Shown here piece by piece: positions 52,188 to 59,938 of a DNA stretch of 64,000 bases. The position numbers and the translations under genes were made by a program. Numbering within the stretch: the first letter of the stretch is position 1; each line of letters opens with the position of its first letter. The stretch is from Streptomyces sp. NBC_00443 (GTDB lineage: Bacteria > Actinomycetota > Actinomycetes > Streptomycetales > Streptomycetaceae), in assembly GCF_036014175.1 (NCBI RefSeq), contig NZ_CP107917.1, positions 1,736,001 through 1,800,000 on the forward strand. Direction: 5' to 3'. The notes beneath the pieces were generated by a model. That model did not search any database, had not been told where the DNA came from, and saw only the letters and a list, made by a program, of their open reading frames with translations.

Positions 52188-53087
52188 GTGTCCGCCACCG
52201 CAACACCCCTTCGCCCGCGGCGCCGTCCCCCCTTGGCAGCTGCCGAATCCTCCCTGCTGCTCGGCCACGGCCGGCTGCCTCGTGCCCTGGCCGGCACTGC
52301 GCTCGCCGTCCTGGCCGCTGTCTGGCTGCTGCCGTTCGTCTGGGCGGTCGCCACCTCGGTGCAGAGCGAGCAGGACGCGGCCTCGCCCGGCCTGTCCCCG
52401 ATCAAGGGCGCTTTCACGACCGAGGCGTATCAGCAGATCCTGGAACGCGGGAACGTCACCGTCTGGGCCTTCAACAGCTTCCTGATCGCCGGCCTGGTCA
52501 CGCTGATCACGGTCGTCGTCTCCACGCTCGCCGCGTACGGCTTCTCACGCGGCACCTTCCGCGGCCGCCGGGCCCTGCTCGCCGTCACCGTCGCCGCCAT
52601 CCTGGTCCCGCCCCAGCTGCTCGTCGTACCGCTCTTCGAGCAGATGCTGCTCTTCAACCTGGTGGACACCTACGCGGCCGTCATCCTGCCGCAGGTCGTC
52701 GCGCCCATGATGGTCTTCATCCTCAAGCGCTTCTTCGACGCCATCCCCCGGGAGCTGGAGGACGCGGCCCGGATGGACGGGGCCTCGGAGTTCCGGGTGT
52801 TCCTGTCGATCGTGCTGCCGCTGTCGCGGCCGATCGTCGCCGCCGTCGCGATCTTCGTCTTCATCGGGGCGTGGAACAACTTCATGTGGCCGTTCATCGT
52901 CACCAACGACCCGGACCTGATGACCCTCCCGGTCGGCCTGGCCACCGTCAAGGACGCCTTCGGTATCCAGTACGCCCAGTCCATGGCGTCCGCGCTGCTG
53001 GCCGCGCTGCCACTGATCGTGGTGTTCCTCTTCTTCCAGCGCCGCATCGTCGACTCCGTCGCCACCACCGGCCTCGGCGGTTCCTGA
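52188..53087 (+). CDS. Sugar ABC-transporter permease (MalG-like)
   Basis: A 299-residue partner permease with about six helices and the EAA loop DAARMDGASEFRVFLSIVLPLSRP. The N-terminal hydrophobic segment is LAGTALAVLAAVWLLPFVWAV, and the C-terminal part ends WNNFMWPFIV and ALLAALPLIVVFLFF. Start GTG 52188 lies two bases after the stop of the first permease, with GGAGG from its end as ribosome site. No ATP-binding protein follows. Confidence 0.93.
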   Translation: MSATATPLRPRRRPPLAAAESSLLLGHGRLPRALAGTALAVLAAVWLLPFVWAVATSVQSEQDAASPGLSPIKGAFTTEAYQQILERGNVTVWAFNSFLIAGLVTLITVVVSTLAAYGFSRGTFRGRRALLAVTVAAILVPPQLLVVPLFEQMLLFNLVDTYAAVILPQVVAPMMVFILKRFFDAIPRELEDAARMDGASEFRVFLSIVLPLSRPIVAAVAIFVFIGAWNNFMWPFIVTNDPDLMTLPVGLATVKDAFGIQYAQSMASALLAALPLIVVFLFFQRRIVDSVATTGLGGS

Positions 53088-53153
53088 CCTCAGCCCCTCG
53101 CCGTACCCACGGGCCGGTGGCATCCTGCCGGCCGCCGATCGACTGGAGCATGT

Positions 53154-54983
53154 GTGCCCACTCACTCCGTACCGCGCCCGGAGTATCCGCGACCGCAGTT
53201 CGTGCGACGCGACTGGCTCAACCTGAACGGCGCCTGGCAGTTCGAGACCGACCGAGGGGACAGCGGGCTCGAACGCGGCCTGCTCGGCCGCGAGCTGCGC
53301 GACGAGATCCTCGTGCCCTTCCCGCCCGAGTCCGAGCTCTCCGGCATCGGCGACACCGACTTCCTGGAGGCCGTCTGGTACCGGCGTGCCCTCACCCTGC
53401 CCGCCGAATGGGCCGGACGCCGCGTGCTGCTGCACTTCGGCGCCGTCGACCACGACACCACCGTGTGGGCCGACGGCCGTGAGGTCGCCCGGCATCGTGG
53501 AGGCTTCACCCCGTTCACCGCCGACCTCGGCGACATCGCGGGCAGCGGTGAGGAGGTGGTCGTCACCGTCCGCGCCCGCGACCCCAAGTCCGGCCCGCAG
53601 GCCCGCGGCAAGCAGGCCATCCAGTACGCCAACCATGACTGCAACTACACCCGCGTGACCGGCATCTGGCAGACCGTCTGGCTGGAGCCCGTCCCCGACC
53701 TGCACCTGCGGCGCCCCCGCATCACCCCCGACCTCGCCGGCTCCGCCTTCCACCTCGAACTCCCGCTGTCCGGCAACCGCCCCGGCCACCGGGTACGCGC
53801 CGTCCTCAGCGACGCCCACGGCGAGGTGAGCCGGGCCGAGGCCCGCGCCGACCTGGACCTGGCCCCGCGCCTGCACCTGCCTGTGCCCGACGACCGGCGC
53901 CGCGAGTGGAGCCCGGAAGACCCGCACCTGTACGACCTACGCCTCGAACTCCTCGACACCACGGGCGAGGTGGTCGACAGCGCCGAGGGCTACGCCGGAC
54001 TGCGCTCCGTCGGACTCAGCGGCAAGGCCGTCCTGCTCAACGGCCGTCCGGTCTTCCAGCGCCTCGTCCTCGACCAGGGCTGGTACGCCGACGGACTGAT
54101 GACCGCGCCGAGCGACGAGGCACTGGTCCGGGACATCGAGCTGGCCATGGCGGCCGGGTTCAACGGGGCCCGGCTGCACCAGAAGGTGTTCGAGGAGCGC
54201 TTCCTCCACCACGCCGACCGCCTCGGCTACCTGGTCTGGGGCGAGTTCGGCGACTGGGGCTGCGAGGTCGGCGGCTCCTCGGGCGACAACCAGCGGCCCG
54301 ACGCCTCGTACGTCGCCCAGTGGCTGGAGACCCTCGAACGCGACTACTCACACCCCTCGATCATCGGCTGGTGCCCGCTCAACGAGACGTACCAGAAACT
54401 CCACGACCGCATCACCCAGCTCGACGACGTCACCCGCGCGATGTTCCTCGCCACGAAGGCGATGGACACCACCCGCCCGGTGATCGACGCCTCCGGCTAC
54501 GCGCACCGCGTCGCCGAGACCGACATCTACGACTCGCACCACTACGAGCAGGACCCGGAGGCCTTCCGGCAGCTGATGTCAGGGCTCGCCAAGGACGACC
54601 CCTTCGTCAACTCCCATGAGAGCGGAGCACCTTACTCCCTTCCCTACGGCGGCCAGCCGTACTTCGTCAGTGAGTTCGGCGGCATCTGGTGGGACCCCGA
54701 GGCAGCCGCCGCCCAGTCCGGCGAGGACCGCAGCGAATCCTGGGGCTACGGCGAACGCGTCCGCGACGAGGAGGAGTTCCACGCCCGCTTCAGCGGCCTG
54801 ACCGGGGTTCTGCTGGGCGACCGTCACATGTTCGGCTACTGCTACACCCAGTTGACCGACGTCTTCCAGGAGCAGAACGGCATCTACCGCTTCGACCGCA
54901 CTCTCAAGCTGGACGTCGACCGCATCCGTGCCGCACAGCTGCGCCCGGCCGCCATCGAGCAGCAGGACGACCATCAGGTCTGA
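53154..54983 (+). CDS. GH2-family glycosidase (beta-galactosidase/glucuronidase-like), cytoplasmic
   Basis: A 609-residue enzyme without a signal peptide, so it acts on the imported sugar. The jelly-roll start is RPEYPRPQFVRRDWLNLNGAWQF, followed by the immunoglobulin-like region and the TIM barrel. The catalytic acid/base is the Glu of WCPLNET (N-E pair) and the nucleophile is the Glu of YFVSEFGG, both in typical GH2 positions. Length is short for GH2 but usual for this subgroup. Specificity is not deducible. It is the last gene of the LacI-controlled operon, 66 bp after the permease. Confidence 0.9.
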   Translation: MPTHSVPRPEYPRPQFVRRDWLNLNGAWQFETDRGDSGLERGLLGRELRDEILVPFPPESELSGIGDTDFLEAVWYRRALTLPAEWAGRRVLLHFGAVDHDTTVWADGREVARHRGGFTPFTADLGDIAGSGEEVVVTVRARDPKSGPQARGKQAIQYANHDCNYTRVTGIWQTVWLEPVPDLHLRRPRITPDLAGSAFHLELPLSGNRPGHRVRAVLSDAHGEVSRAEARADLDLAPRLHLPVPDDRRREWSPEDPHLYDLRLELLDTTGEVVDSAEGYAGLRSVGLSGKAVLLNGRPVFQRLVLDQGWYADGLMTAPSDEALVRDIELAMAAGFNGARLHQKVFEERFLHHADRLGYLVWGEFGDWGCEVGGSSGDNQRPDASYVAQWLETLERDYSHPSIIGWCPLNETYQKLHDRITQLDDVTRAMFLATKAMDTTRPVIDASGYAHRVAETDIYDSHHYEQDPEAFRQLMSGLAKDDPFVNSHESGAPYSLPYGGQPYFVSEFGGIWWDPEAAAAQSGEDRSESWGYGERVRDEEEFHARFSGLTGVLLGDRHMFGYCYTQLTDVFQEQNGIYRFDRTLKLDVDRIRAAQLRPAAIEQQDDHQV

Positions 54984-54997
54984 TCGTGGGAGTGACA

Positions 54998-55033
54998 GTG
55001 GGGCCTCTCCGCGGCACGGCGGGGAGGCGCCAC
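54998..55033 (+). terminator. Terminator of the sugar operon
   Basis: GTGGGGCCTCTCC (54998-55010) pairs with GGGGAGGCGCCAC (55021-55033) at 11 of 13 positions around a ten-base loop, 15 bases after the GH2 stop. Confidence 0.75.
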
Positions 55034-55058
55034 TTCGGCAACTGCGGTGCCCGCACCG

Positions 55059-56035
55059 TCAGGTGACGTTGCCGCTCGCGAAATACGCTCGACAGACCGT
55101 GCCTTCGAAGTCGGTCGCGATCTGCAGCACCCGGCTGCCGTCGGCCGAGGGAAGCAGCGGGGAACTGTAGTCCTGGCAGTAGTCGTTCTGCGTGTTGGTG
55201 AGGATCGTGCGCCCGCTGCCGGCGGCGGGGGTGCCGTCCCGGTTGAGCAGGTGCTGTCCGATCAGCAGGATGCGGCCGTTGGAACCGCCGCCCGGTGCAG
55301 GTGCCCAGGCGATCCTCGGCGCGACGCGGAAGTACCTGCCGTCGGCTGTCTCGGGGCGGATGCCGAGGTGGGCCGGTTCTCCCCAGTTCCAGCCGTCGGC
55401 GGCGTCCGGTAGTGCACGACGCACTGGTACTGACCGCCCGGGTTTCAGATCTCGTAGCTCATGAAGTAGGCGGCGACGAGCTTCTGGCTGTGCGCCGCGT
55501 CGGTCTCGTCCGCGTAGTGGCAGACCAGTGCGCCGTCGGCTGCCACGGAGAACTCGGGTTCCCACAGGCCGCCCGTTCCCTCGGCGACGGCGCAGGACGA
55601 CAGATAGGACCAGGTGCGCCCGATGTCGTTGCTGCGCCAGATCCGCAATGCCATACGGCGGTTCGGCTCGTCCTGGCCCGCGGATGCGGCCCAGAGCAGC
55701 GTGCCGGCCGGCAACGCGCCGACCTGGCGGAAGGTCGCCCCGGAGTCCGTGCTCTCGTGGATGGCGCCGATGCCGTTGTTGCCGTCGAAGGTCACGACAC
55801 TGGCGAGGACGCGACCGTTGGCCGAACCGCTGTTGGCCAGCCGGACGGCGCGCGGGTACAGGCCGGTTCCGTCCCTTGACGGAGTGCCCGTCGCCAGGGG
55901 GGAGATGTCCGTCGCGGCACGCGAGGCGGGCGGCGGGGAAGCGGTGGCGGCGGTGGGCATGGCAAGTGCCAGGCCGAGCGCGCCGGTCAGGGCGACCAGG
56001 AGCGCTCGGGCCGGCCGGCGTAGAGCGTCTTGCAC
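55059..56035 (-). pseudogene. Secreted BNR/sialidase-like protein, broken in several places
   Basis: An N-terminal leader (ARALLVALTGALGLALAM) and Asp-box-like repeats (HESTDSGATFRQVGA, WRSNDIGRTWSYL) define a BNR-repeat exported protein. The frame stops at a TGA (55445-55447) after YFMSYEI, where NPGGQYQCVVHYRT follows in the same frame. A further single-base loss near 55402 shifts the rest (WNWGEPAHLGIRPETADGRY onward) to another frame. Two shorter segments appear deleted (after LVAA near 55470 and after TNTQN near 55183); that part is inferred from family memory. The start is a GTG at 56035. A LacI operator copy overlaps the start region. Confidence 0.82.
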
Positions 56036-56046
56036 ATCGATGTAAA
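56034..56046. promoter_or_regulatory. LacI operator, copy 2 (5' end of the BNR pseudogene)
   Basis: ACATCGATGTAAA matches 13 bases of the element at 49718, with the palindrome ACATCGATGT as core. It overlaps the GTG start region of the broken BNR gene, which therefore once belonged to the same regulon as the ABC/GH2 operon. Confidence 0.68.
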
Positions 56047-56065
56047 TCGGCTGGAGCAGCTCCGC

Positions 56066-56242
56066 TCAGCGGCGGCGGCCCCGCGCCGCCCAGCCGCTGC
56101 CGATCCCTGCCACATGCAGGGCGAGGCAGGTGAGCCCGAGCAGCATGACGTTGGTCGACGTGAAGACGTCGTTGGTGGATATGTCCGCCGCGTTGATGAG
56201 AAAAGCGATGAAGAACAGGACCGCCGCGATGATGCCCAGCAC
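56066..56242 (-). CDS. Small two-helix membrane protein
   Basis: A 58-residue protein with two hydrophobic segments (LGIIAAVLFFIAFLINA and NVMLLGLTCLALHVAGIG) around the polar link ADISTNDVFTSTN, ending in GWAARGRRR. The start is GTG 56242 with AAGGAGG just upstream, a strong ribosome site that supports translation. No homologue is recognised with certainty. It is divergent from the PRC-barrel gene, with about 137 bp between. Confidence 0.75.
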   Translation of the reverse strand: MLGIIAAVLFFIAFLINAADISTNDVFTSTNVMLLGLTCLALHVAGIGSGWAARGRRR

Positions 56243-56379
56243 GGTGTGCCTCCTTGACGAAGGGGAATCGACCGATGGTGCCGTTTCTCGCGTATGCCCC
56301 CGGCCGCCCCCCTCACGCGTCGTGCAGACAAGGCGAAAGGGGGTACGCGGCCGGAAGGGACGACGAGCGGAGGATCGCG

Positions 56380-56736
56380 ATGTTCGAGGCCGGTGACATC
56401 CGGGAGTGGCGCGGCCACGATGTGGTCGACGACAGCGCACGCAAGATCGGCAGACTGGAGTCGATCTATGTGGACACCGCTACCGACGCGCCGTCTTTCG
56501 CGACCGTCACGGTCGGCATGCCGACTCGGCACCGCCTGGTGTTCGTTCCCCTCGCCGGAGCGACGGTCGGCCCTGGATACCTGAAGGTCGCCTACGCAAA
56601 GCACCAGGTCAAGTATGCGCCGTCCATCGACGTCGACGGGGTCCTGCCGGCCGGCGACGAAGGAGCGGTCTTCGCGCACTACGAGCTGGCGTACCAGCCG
56701 GGCGCGGAGGGCGAGCGCCGGCTGGCGCGCCGCTGA
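56380..56736 (+). CDS. PRC-barrel domain protein
   Basis: A 118-residue protein whose first 75 residues (DIREWRGHDVVDDSARKIGRLESIYVDTATDAPSFATV) form a PRC barrel, with RLVFVPLAGATVGPGYLKVAY as later strands. The remainder is a charged C-terminal tail (YQPGAEGERRLARR). PRC-barrel proteins bind RNA or proteins, or act as stress and photosystem assembly factors. The start ATG 56380 has GGAGG upstream. It lies 27 bp before a small membrane protein gene. Confidence 0.85.
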   Translation: MFEAGDIREWRGHDVVDDSARKIGRLESIYVDTATDAPSFATVTVGMPTRHRLVFVPLAGATVGPGYLKVAYAKHQVKYAPSIDVDGVLPAGDEGAVFAHYELAYQPGAEGERRLARR

Positions 56737-56763
56737 CCGACAACGACCACCCAGGAGGCGGCC

Positions 56764-56931
56764 ATGGCTCTGTTCTTGTTCCTGCTTCTTGTGGCAGTGG
56801 TGCTCGGCTTCATCGGAGTGCTCGCCGAAGGTCTGCTCTACCTGCTGGTCATCGGGGTGCTCGTGGCGATCGCCGACATCCTTTACGTCGGGATGAAGCT
56901 CCGGCGAAGCGGCAGGCGCCCCGTTCGGTAG
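56764..56931 (+). CDS. Small hydrophobic membrane protein (55 residues)
   Basis: A 55-residue protein of two hydrophobic helices, MALFLFLLLVAVVLGFIGVL and LLYLLVIGVLVAIADILYV, with a basic tail KLRRSGRRPVR. AGGAGG precedes the ATG by six bases. The short link AEG makes a hairpin-like topology. It is probably translated from the same transcript as the PRC-barrel gene; the function is unknown. Confidence 0.78.
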   Translation: MALFLFLLLVAVVLGFIGVLAEGLLYLLVIGVLVAIADILYVGMKLRRSGRRPVR

Positions 56932-56970
56932 ACCACGCGGTCCGCGGGCGGCCGAGTACTGCGCCGGCCC

Positions 56971-58122
56971 TCACGCCACCGACCCGATCCGCCCCGCCGG
57001 TGACGATGTCGCGTCGTGGTGGATCGGGGTGTGGGCGCCGGTGAGGGAGACGCCGCTGCCGCCCCGCCGGTTGGCGACGATCTCCGACGCGATCGACAGG
57101 GCCGTCTCCTCCGGCGTACGGGCGCCGAGGTCCAGCCCGATGGGGGACCTGAGCCGCGCCAGCTCCAGTTCGCTCACGCCGACCTCCCGGAGCCGCTCGT
57201 TGCGGTCCAGGTGGGTGCGGCGGGAGCCCATCGCGCCGACGTACGCCACCGGCAGGCGCAGGGCGAGCTGGAGCAGGGGTACGTCGAACTTGGCGTCGTG
57301 GGTGAGGACGCACAGGACCGTCCGGGCGTCGACGGACGTCCGCTCCAGGTACTTGTGCGGCCACTCGGTGACGATCTCGTCGGCCTCCGGGAAGCGGGCC
57401 TTCGTCGCGAAGACCTGGCGGGCGTCGCACACGGTCACGTGGTAGTTCAGGAACTTGCCGATGCGCACGAGCGCCGACGCGAAGTCGATGGCGCCGAAGA
57501 CGATCATCCGGGGCGCCGGGACCGAGGACTCGACCAGCACCGTGAGCGGGGCGCCGCAGCGCGAGCCCTGTTCGCCGATCTCCAGGGTGCCGGTGCGGCC
57601 CGCGTCGAGGAACGCGCCCGCCTCCGCCGCGACCGTACGGTCCAGTTCGGGGTGGGCGCCGAAGCCGCCGTCGTACGAGCCGTCGGGGGCGACGACAAGC
57701 GCGCGGCCCCTGAGCTCGTCCGGCCCCGACACGATCCGTGCGACCGCCGCCGCCTCCCCGCTCGTGGCCGCCCGCAGCACGGACGCGAGCACGGGGCGGG
57801 CCGGGTCCCCGGCGCGTACCGGCGTGACCAGGATGTCGATGATGCCTCCACAGGTCAGGCCGACCGCGAAGGCGTCCTCGTCGCTGTAGCCGAAGCGCTC
57901 CAGGACGGTTTCGCCGTCCTCGAGCGCCTGTTGGCACAGCTCGTAAACCGCGCCCTCCACACAACCGCCGGACACCGAGCCGATCGCCGTGCCGTCGGCG
58001 TCCACCGCGAGCGCGGCGCCGGGCTGGCGGGGCGCGCTGCCGCCGACCGCCACCACGGTGGCGACGGCGAAGTCACGTCCCTGCTCGACCCACCGGTGCA
58101 ACTCCTCGGCGATGTCCAACAT
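56971..58122 (-). CDS. xdhC: XdhC-type molybdenum-cofactor insertion/maturation protein
   Basis: A 383-residue protein required to mature xanthine dehydrogenase by binding and inserting sulfurated molybdenum cofactor. The N-terminal XdhC/CoxI part reads VGGSAPRQPGAALAVDADGT, GSVSGGCVEGAVYELC and GLTCGGIIDILV. A C-terminal Rossmann-like half follows (APRMIVFGAIDFASALVRIGKFLNYHVTVCD, YVGAMGSRRTH, IGLDLGARTPEETALSIASE). Start ATG 58122 has AAGGAGACCGAGAG upstream. The gene lies downstream of the NCS2 permease and the xanthine dehydrogenase subunits on the same strand. Confidence 0.92.
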   Translation of the reverse strand: MLDIAEELHRWVEQGRDFAVATVVAVGGSAPRQPGAALAVDADGTAIGSVSGGCVEGAVYELCQQALEDGETVLERFGYSDEDAFAVGLTCGGIIDILVTPVRAGDPARPVLASVLRAATSGEAAAVARIVSGPDELRGRALVVAPDGSYDGGFGAHPELDRTVAAEAGAFLDAGRTGTLEIGEQGSRCGAPLTVLVESSVPAPRMIVFGAIDFASALVRIGKFLNYHVTVCDARQVFATKARFPEADEIVTEWPHKYLERTSVDARTVLCVLTHDAKFDVPLLQLALRLPVAYVGAMGSRRTHLDRNERLREVGVSELELARLRSPIGLDLGARTPEETALSIASEIVANRRGGSGVSLTGAHTPIHHDATSSPAGRIGSVA

Positions 58123-58181
58123 CTCTCGGTCTCCTTGACAGCGGTTGTGCGGAGGGCGGTTCACACTGACCGGCTCTCCGG

Positions 58182-59639
58182 CTAGTGCACGCCCATCCAG
58201 CTCTCAATGGGATTGAGGGCGAAATAGACGATGAAGATGCCTGTCAGGGCCCACATGAACGCCCCGATCTCCCGCGCCTTGCCCTGAGCGATCTTGATGG
58301 CGACGTACGAGATGACACCGGCCGCGACACCGGCCGTGATCGAGTACGTGAACGGCATGATCACGACGGTGAGGAACACCGGGATCGCGGTGGCCCGGTC
58401 GGACCAGTCCACGTGCCGTGCGTTCATCATCATCATGGCGCCGATGACCACCAGGGCCGCCGCCGCCACCTCGCCCGGCACGATCGCGGTGAGCGGGGTG
58501 AAGAACAGGCAGGCCGCGAAGAACAGGCCGGTGACGACCGAAGAGAGACCGGTGCGGGCACCCTCGCCCACACCGGTCGCCGACTCGACGAACACGGTCT
58601 GGCCCGACGCCCCCGAGACGCCGCCGATCGCGCCGCCGGCGCCGTCGATGAACAGCGCCTTGGACAGGCCCGGCATCCGGCCCTTGTCGTCGGCGAGCTT
58701 GGCCTCGGTGCCGACGCCGATGATCGTCGCCATCGCGTCGAAGAACCCGGCGAGCACGAGCGTGAACACGATCATGCCGACGGTCATCGCGCCGACCTCG
58801 CCCCAGCCGCCGAACTCGACGTTGCCGAAGATCGAGAAGTCCGGCATGGACACCGCGCTGCCGTGCAGTTCGGGAGCGCCGCTGGCCCACTGCTTGGGGT
58901 CGATGACGTCGAAGGCGTTGAGGACGACGGCGAGCACGGTGCCGCCGACGATGCCGATCAGGATGGCGCCGGGGACGCCGCGCGCCTGGAGCATGAAGAT
59001 CGCGAGCAGTGTGACCGCGAAGAGCAGCACGGGCCAGCCGGCCAGTTCACCGGCGGGGCCGAGGGTGACCGGGGTCGCCTCGCCCTGGTGCACGAAGCCG
59101 GCCTTGTAGAAGCCGATCAGGGCGATGAACAGGCCGATGCCCATGGTGATCGCGTGCTTCAGCGCGAGTGGAATCGCGTTCATGATCATCTCGCGCAGGC
59201 CGGTGACGACCAGCAGCATGATGACCACGCCGTACATCACACACATGCCCATGGCCTGCGGCCAGGTCATCTGCGGGGCGACCTGCGAGGCGAGCACACC
59301 GGAGACGGAGAGGCCGGCGGCGAGGGCCAGCGGCACCTTGCCGAAGAAGCCCATCAGCAGCGTGGTGAAGGCCGCCGCGAACGCGGTCGCCGTGATCAGC
59401 GCCTTCTGGGCGAGCGTGTCCCCTGCCGCGTCCTTTCCGGACAGGATCAGCGGGTTGAGCAGGAGGATGTACGCCATCGCCATGAAGGTCGTGACGCCGC
59501 CGCGCACCTCGCGCGCGACCGTGGATTTCCGGTGGGATATGTGGAAGTACCGGTCGAGCCAGGACCGTCCGGCCGGGACGCGGGTGCCTTCTCCCGCGTC
59601 TTCGGCTGTGGTCGCCGGCTCCAGTGACTGCTGGGTCAT
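58182..59639 (-). CDS. NCS2-family purine (xanthine/guanine/hypoxanthine) permease
   Basis: A 485-residue inner-membrane permease of the AzgA-like branch, with 12-14 helices. Signature parts are REVRGGVTTFMAMAYILLLNP (helix 1), the FAAAFTTLLMGFFGKVPLALAAGL region, LKHAITMGIGLFIALIGFYKAG and GASGQTVFVESATGVGEGARTGLSSVVTG. Its place between XdhC and the xanthine dehydrogenase genes indicates purine uptake for catabolism. The ATG at 59639 lies 36 bases from the hairpin at 59675. The C-terminus is MGVH. Confidence 0.92.
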   Translation of the reverse strand: MTQQSLEPATTAEDAGEGTRVPAGRSWLDRYFHISHRKSTVAREVRGGVTTFMAMAYILLLNPLILSGKDAAGDTLAQKALITATAFAAAFTTLLMGFFGKVPLALAAGLSVSGVLASQVAPQMTWPQAMGMCVMYGVVIMLLVVTGLREMIMNAIPLALKHAITMGIGLFIALIGFYKAGFVHQGEATPVTLGPAGELAGWPVLLFAVTLLAIFMLQARGVPGAILIGIVGGTVLAVVLNAFDVIDPKQWASGAPELHGSAVSMPDFSIFGNVEFGGWGEVGAMTVGMIVFTLVLAGFFDAMATIIGVGTEAKLADDKGRMPGLSKALFIDGAGGAIGGVSGASGQTVFVESATGVGEGARTGLSSVVTGLFFAACLFFTPLTAIVPGEVAAAALVVIGAMMMMNARHVDWSDRATAIPVFLTVVIMPFTYSITAGVAAGVISYVAIKIAQGKAREIGAFMWALTGIFIVYFALNPIESWMGVH

Positions 59640-59938
59640 GTGGGCCTACTCCCAAGGTTCAAAGGGGCACCCGCGTCGACCGCCCTGACGGTCGACCAAC
59701 CACGCATGTGGCTGCGGGATTTGGGAAGGTGCTTCGGCCGCACGACCCGGGGGACGGCCCGAGACGAACGAACAGGATGCAGCTGTGCTGCTGGTACTGC
59801 GGTGGTGCTGGTACTGCTGGTGTGTCAAGTTCCGCGAGCGGTGCGGCACTTGGTTCCTCCGGACGGCGCAGCGAAGTGTGACGTTCCCGGCGCCGCCCGG
59901 AGAGCCTTGCTGGATTCCTCGCGGATTCCTCGCTGTCC
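59640..59938. other. Leader and intergenic stretch between xanthine dehydrogenase large subunit and NCS2 permease
   Basis: The 299-bp gap contains a perfect 8-bp stem, GTCGACCG / CGGTCGAC, with a six-base loop at 59675-59696, close to the permease start. It also holds a short GCTGGTACTGC repeat (about 59789-59820) and GGATTCCTCGC repeats at about 59911-59935. No gene is seen. Confidence 0.6.
59675..59696. promoter_or_regulatory. Palindromic hairpin in the NCS2 permease leader
   Basis: GTCGACCG-CCCTGA-CGGTCGAC is a perfect inverted repeat 36 bases before the permease ATG. As DNA it could bind a dimeric regulator; as RNA it would form a hairpin just ahead of the ribosome site. Confidence 0.45.
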
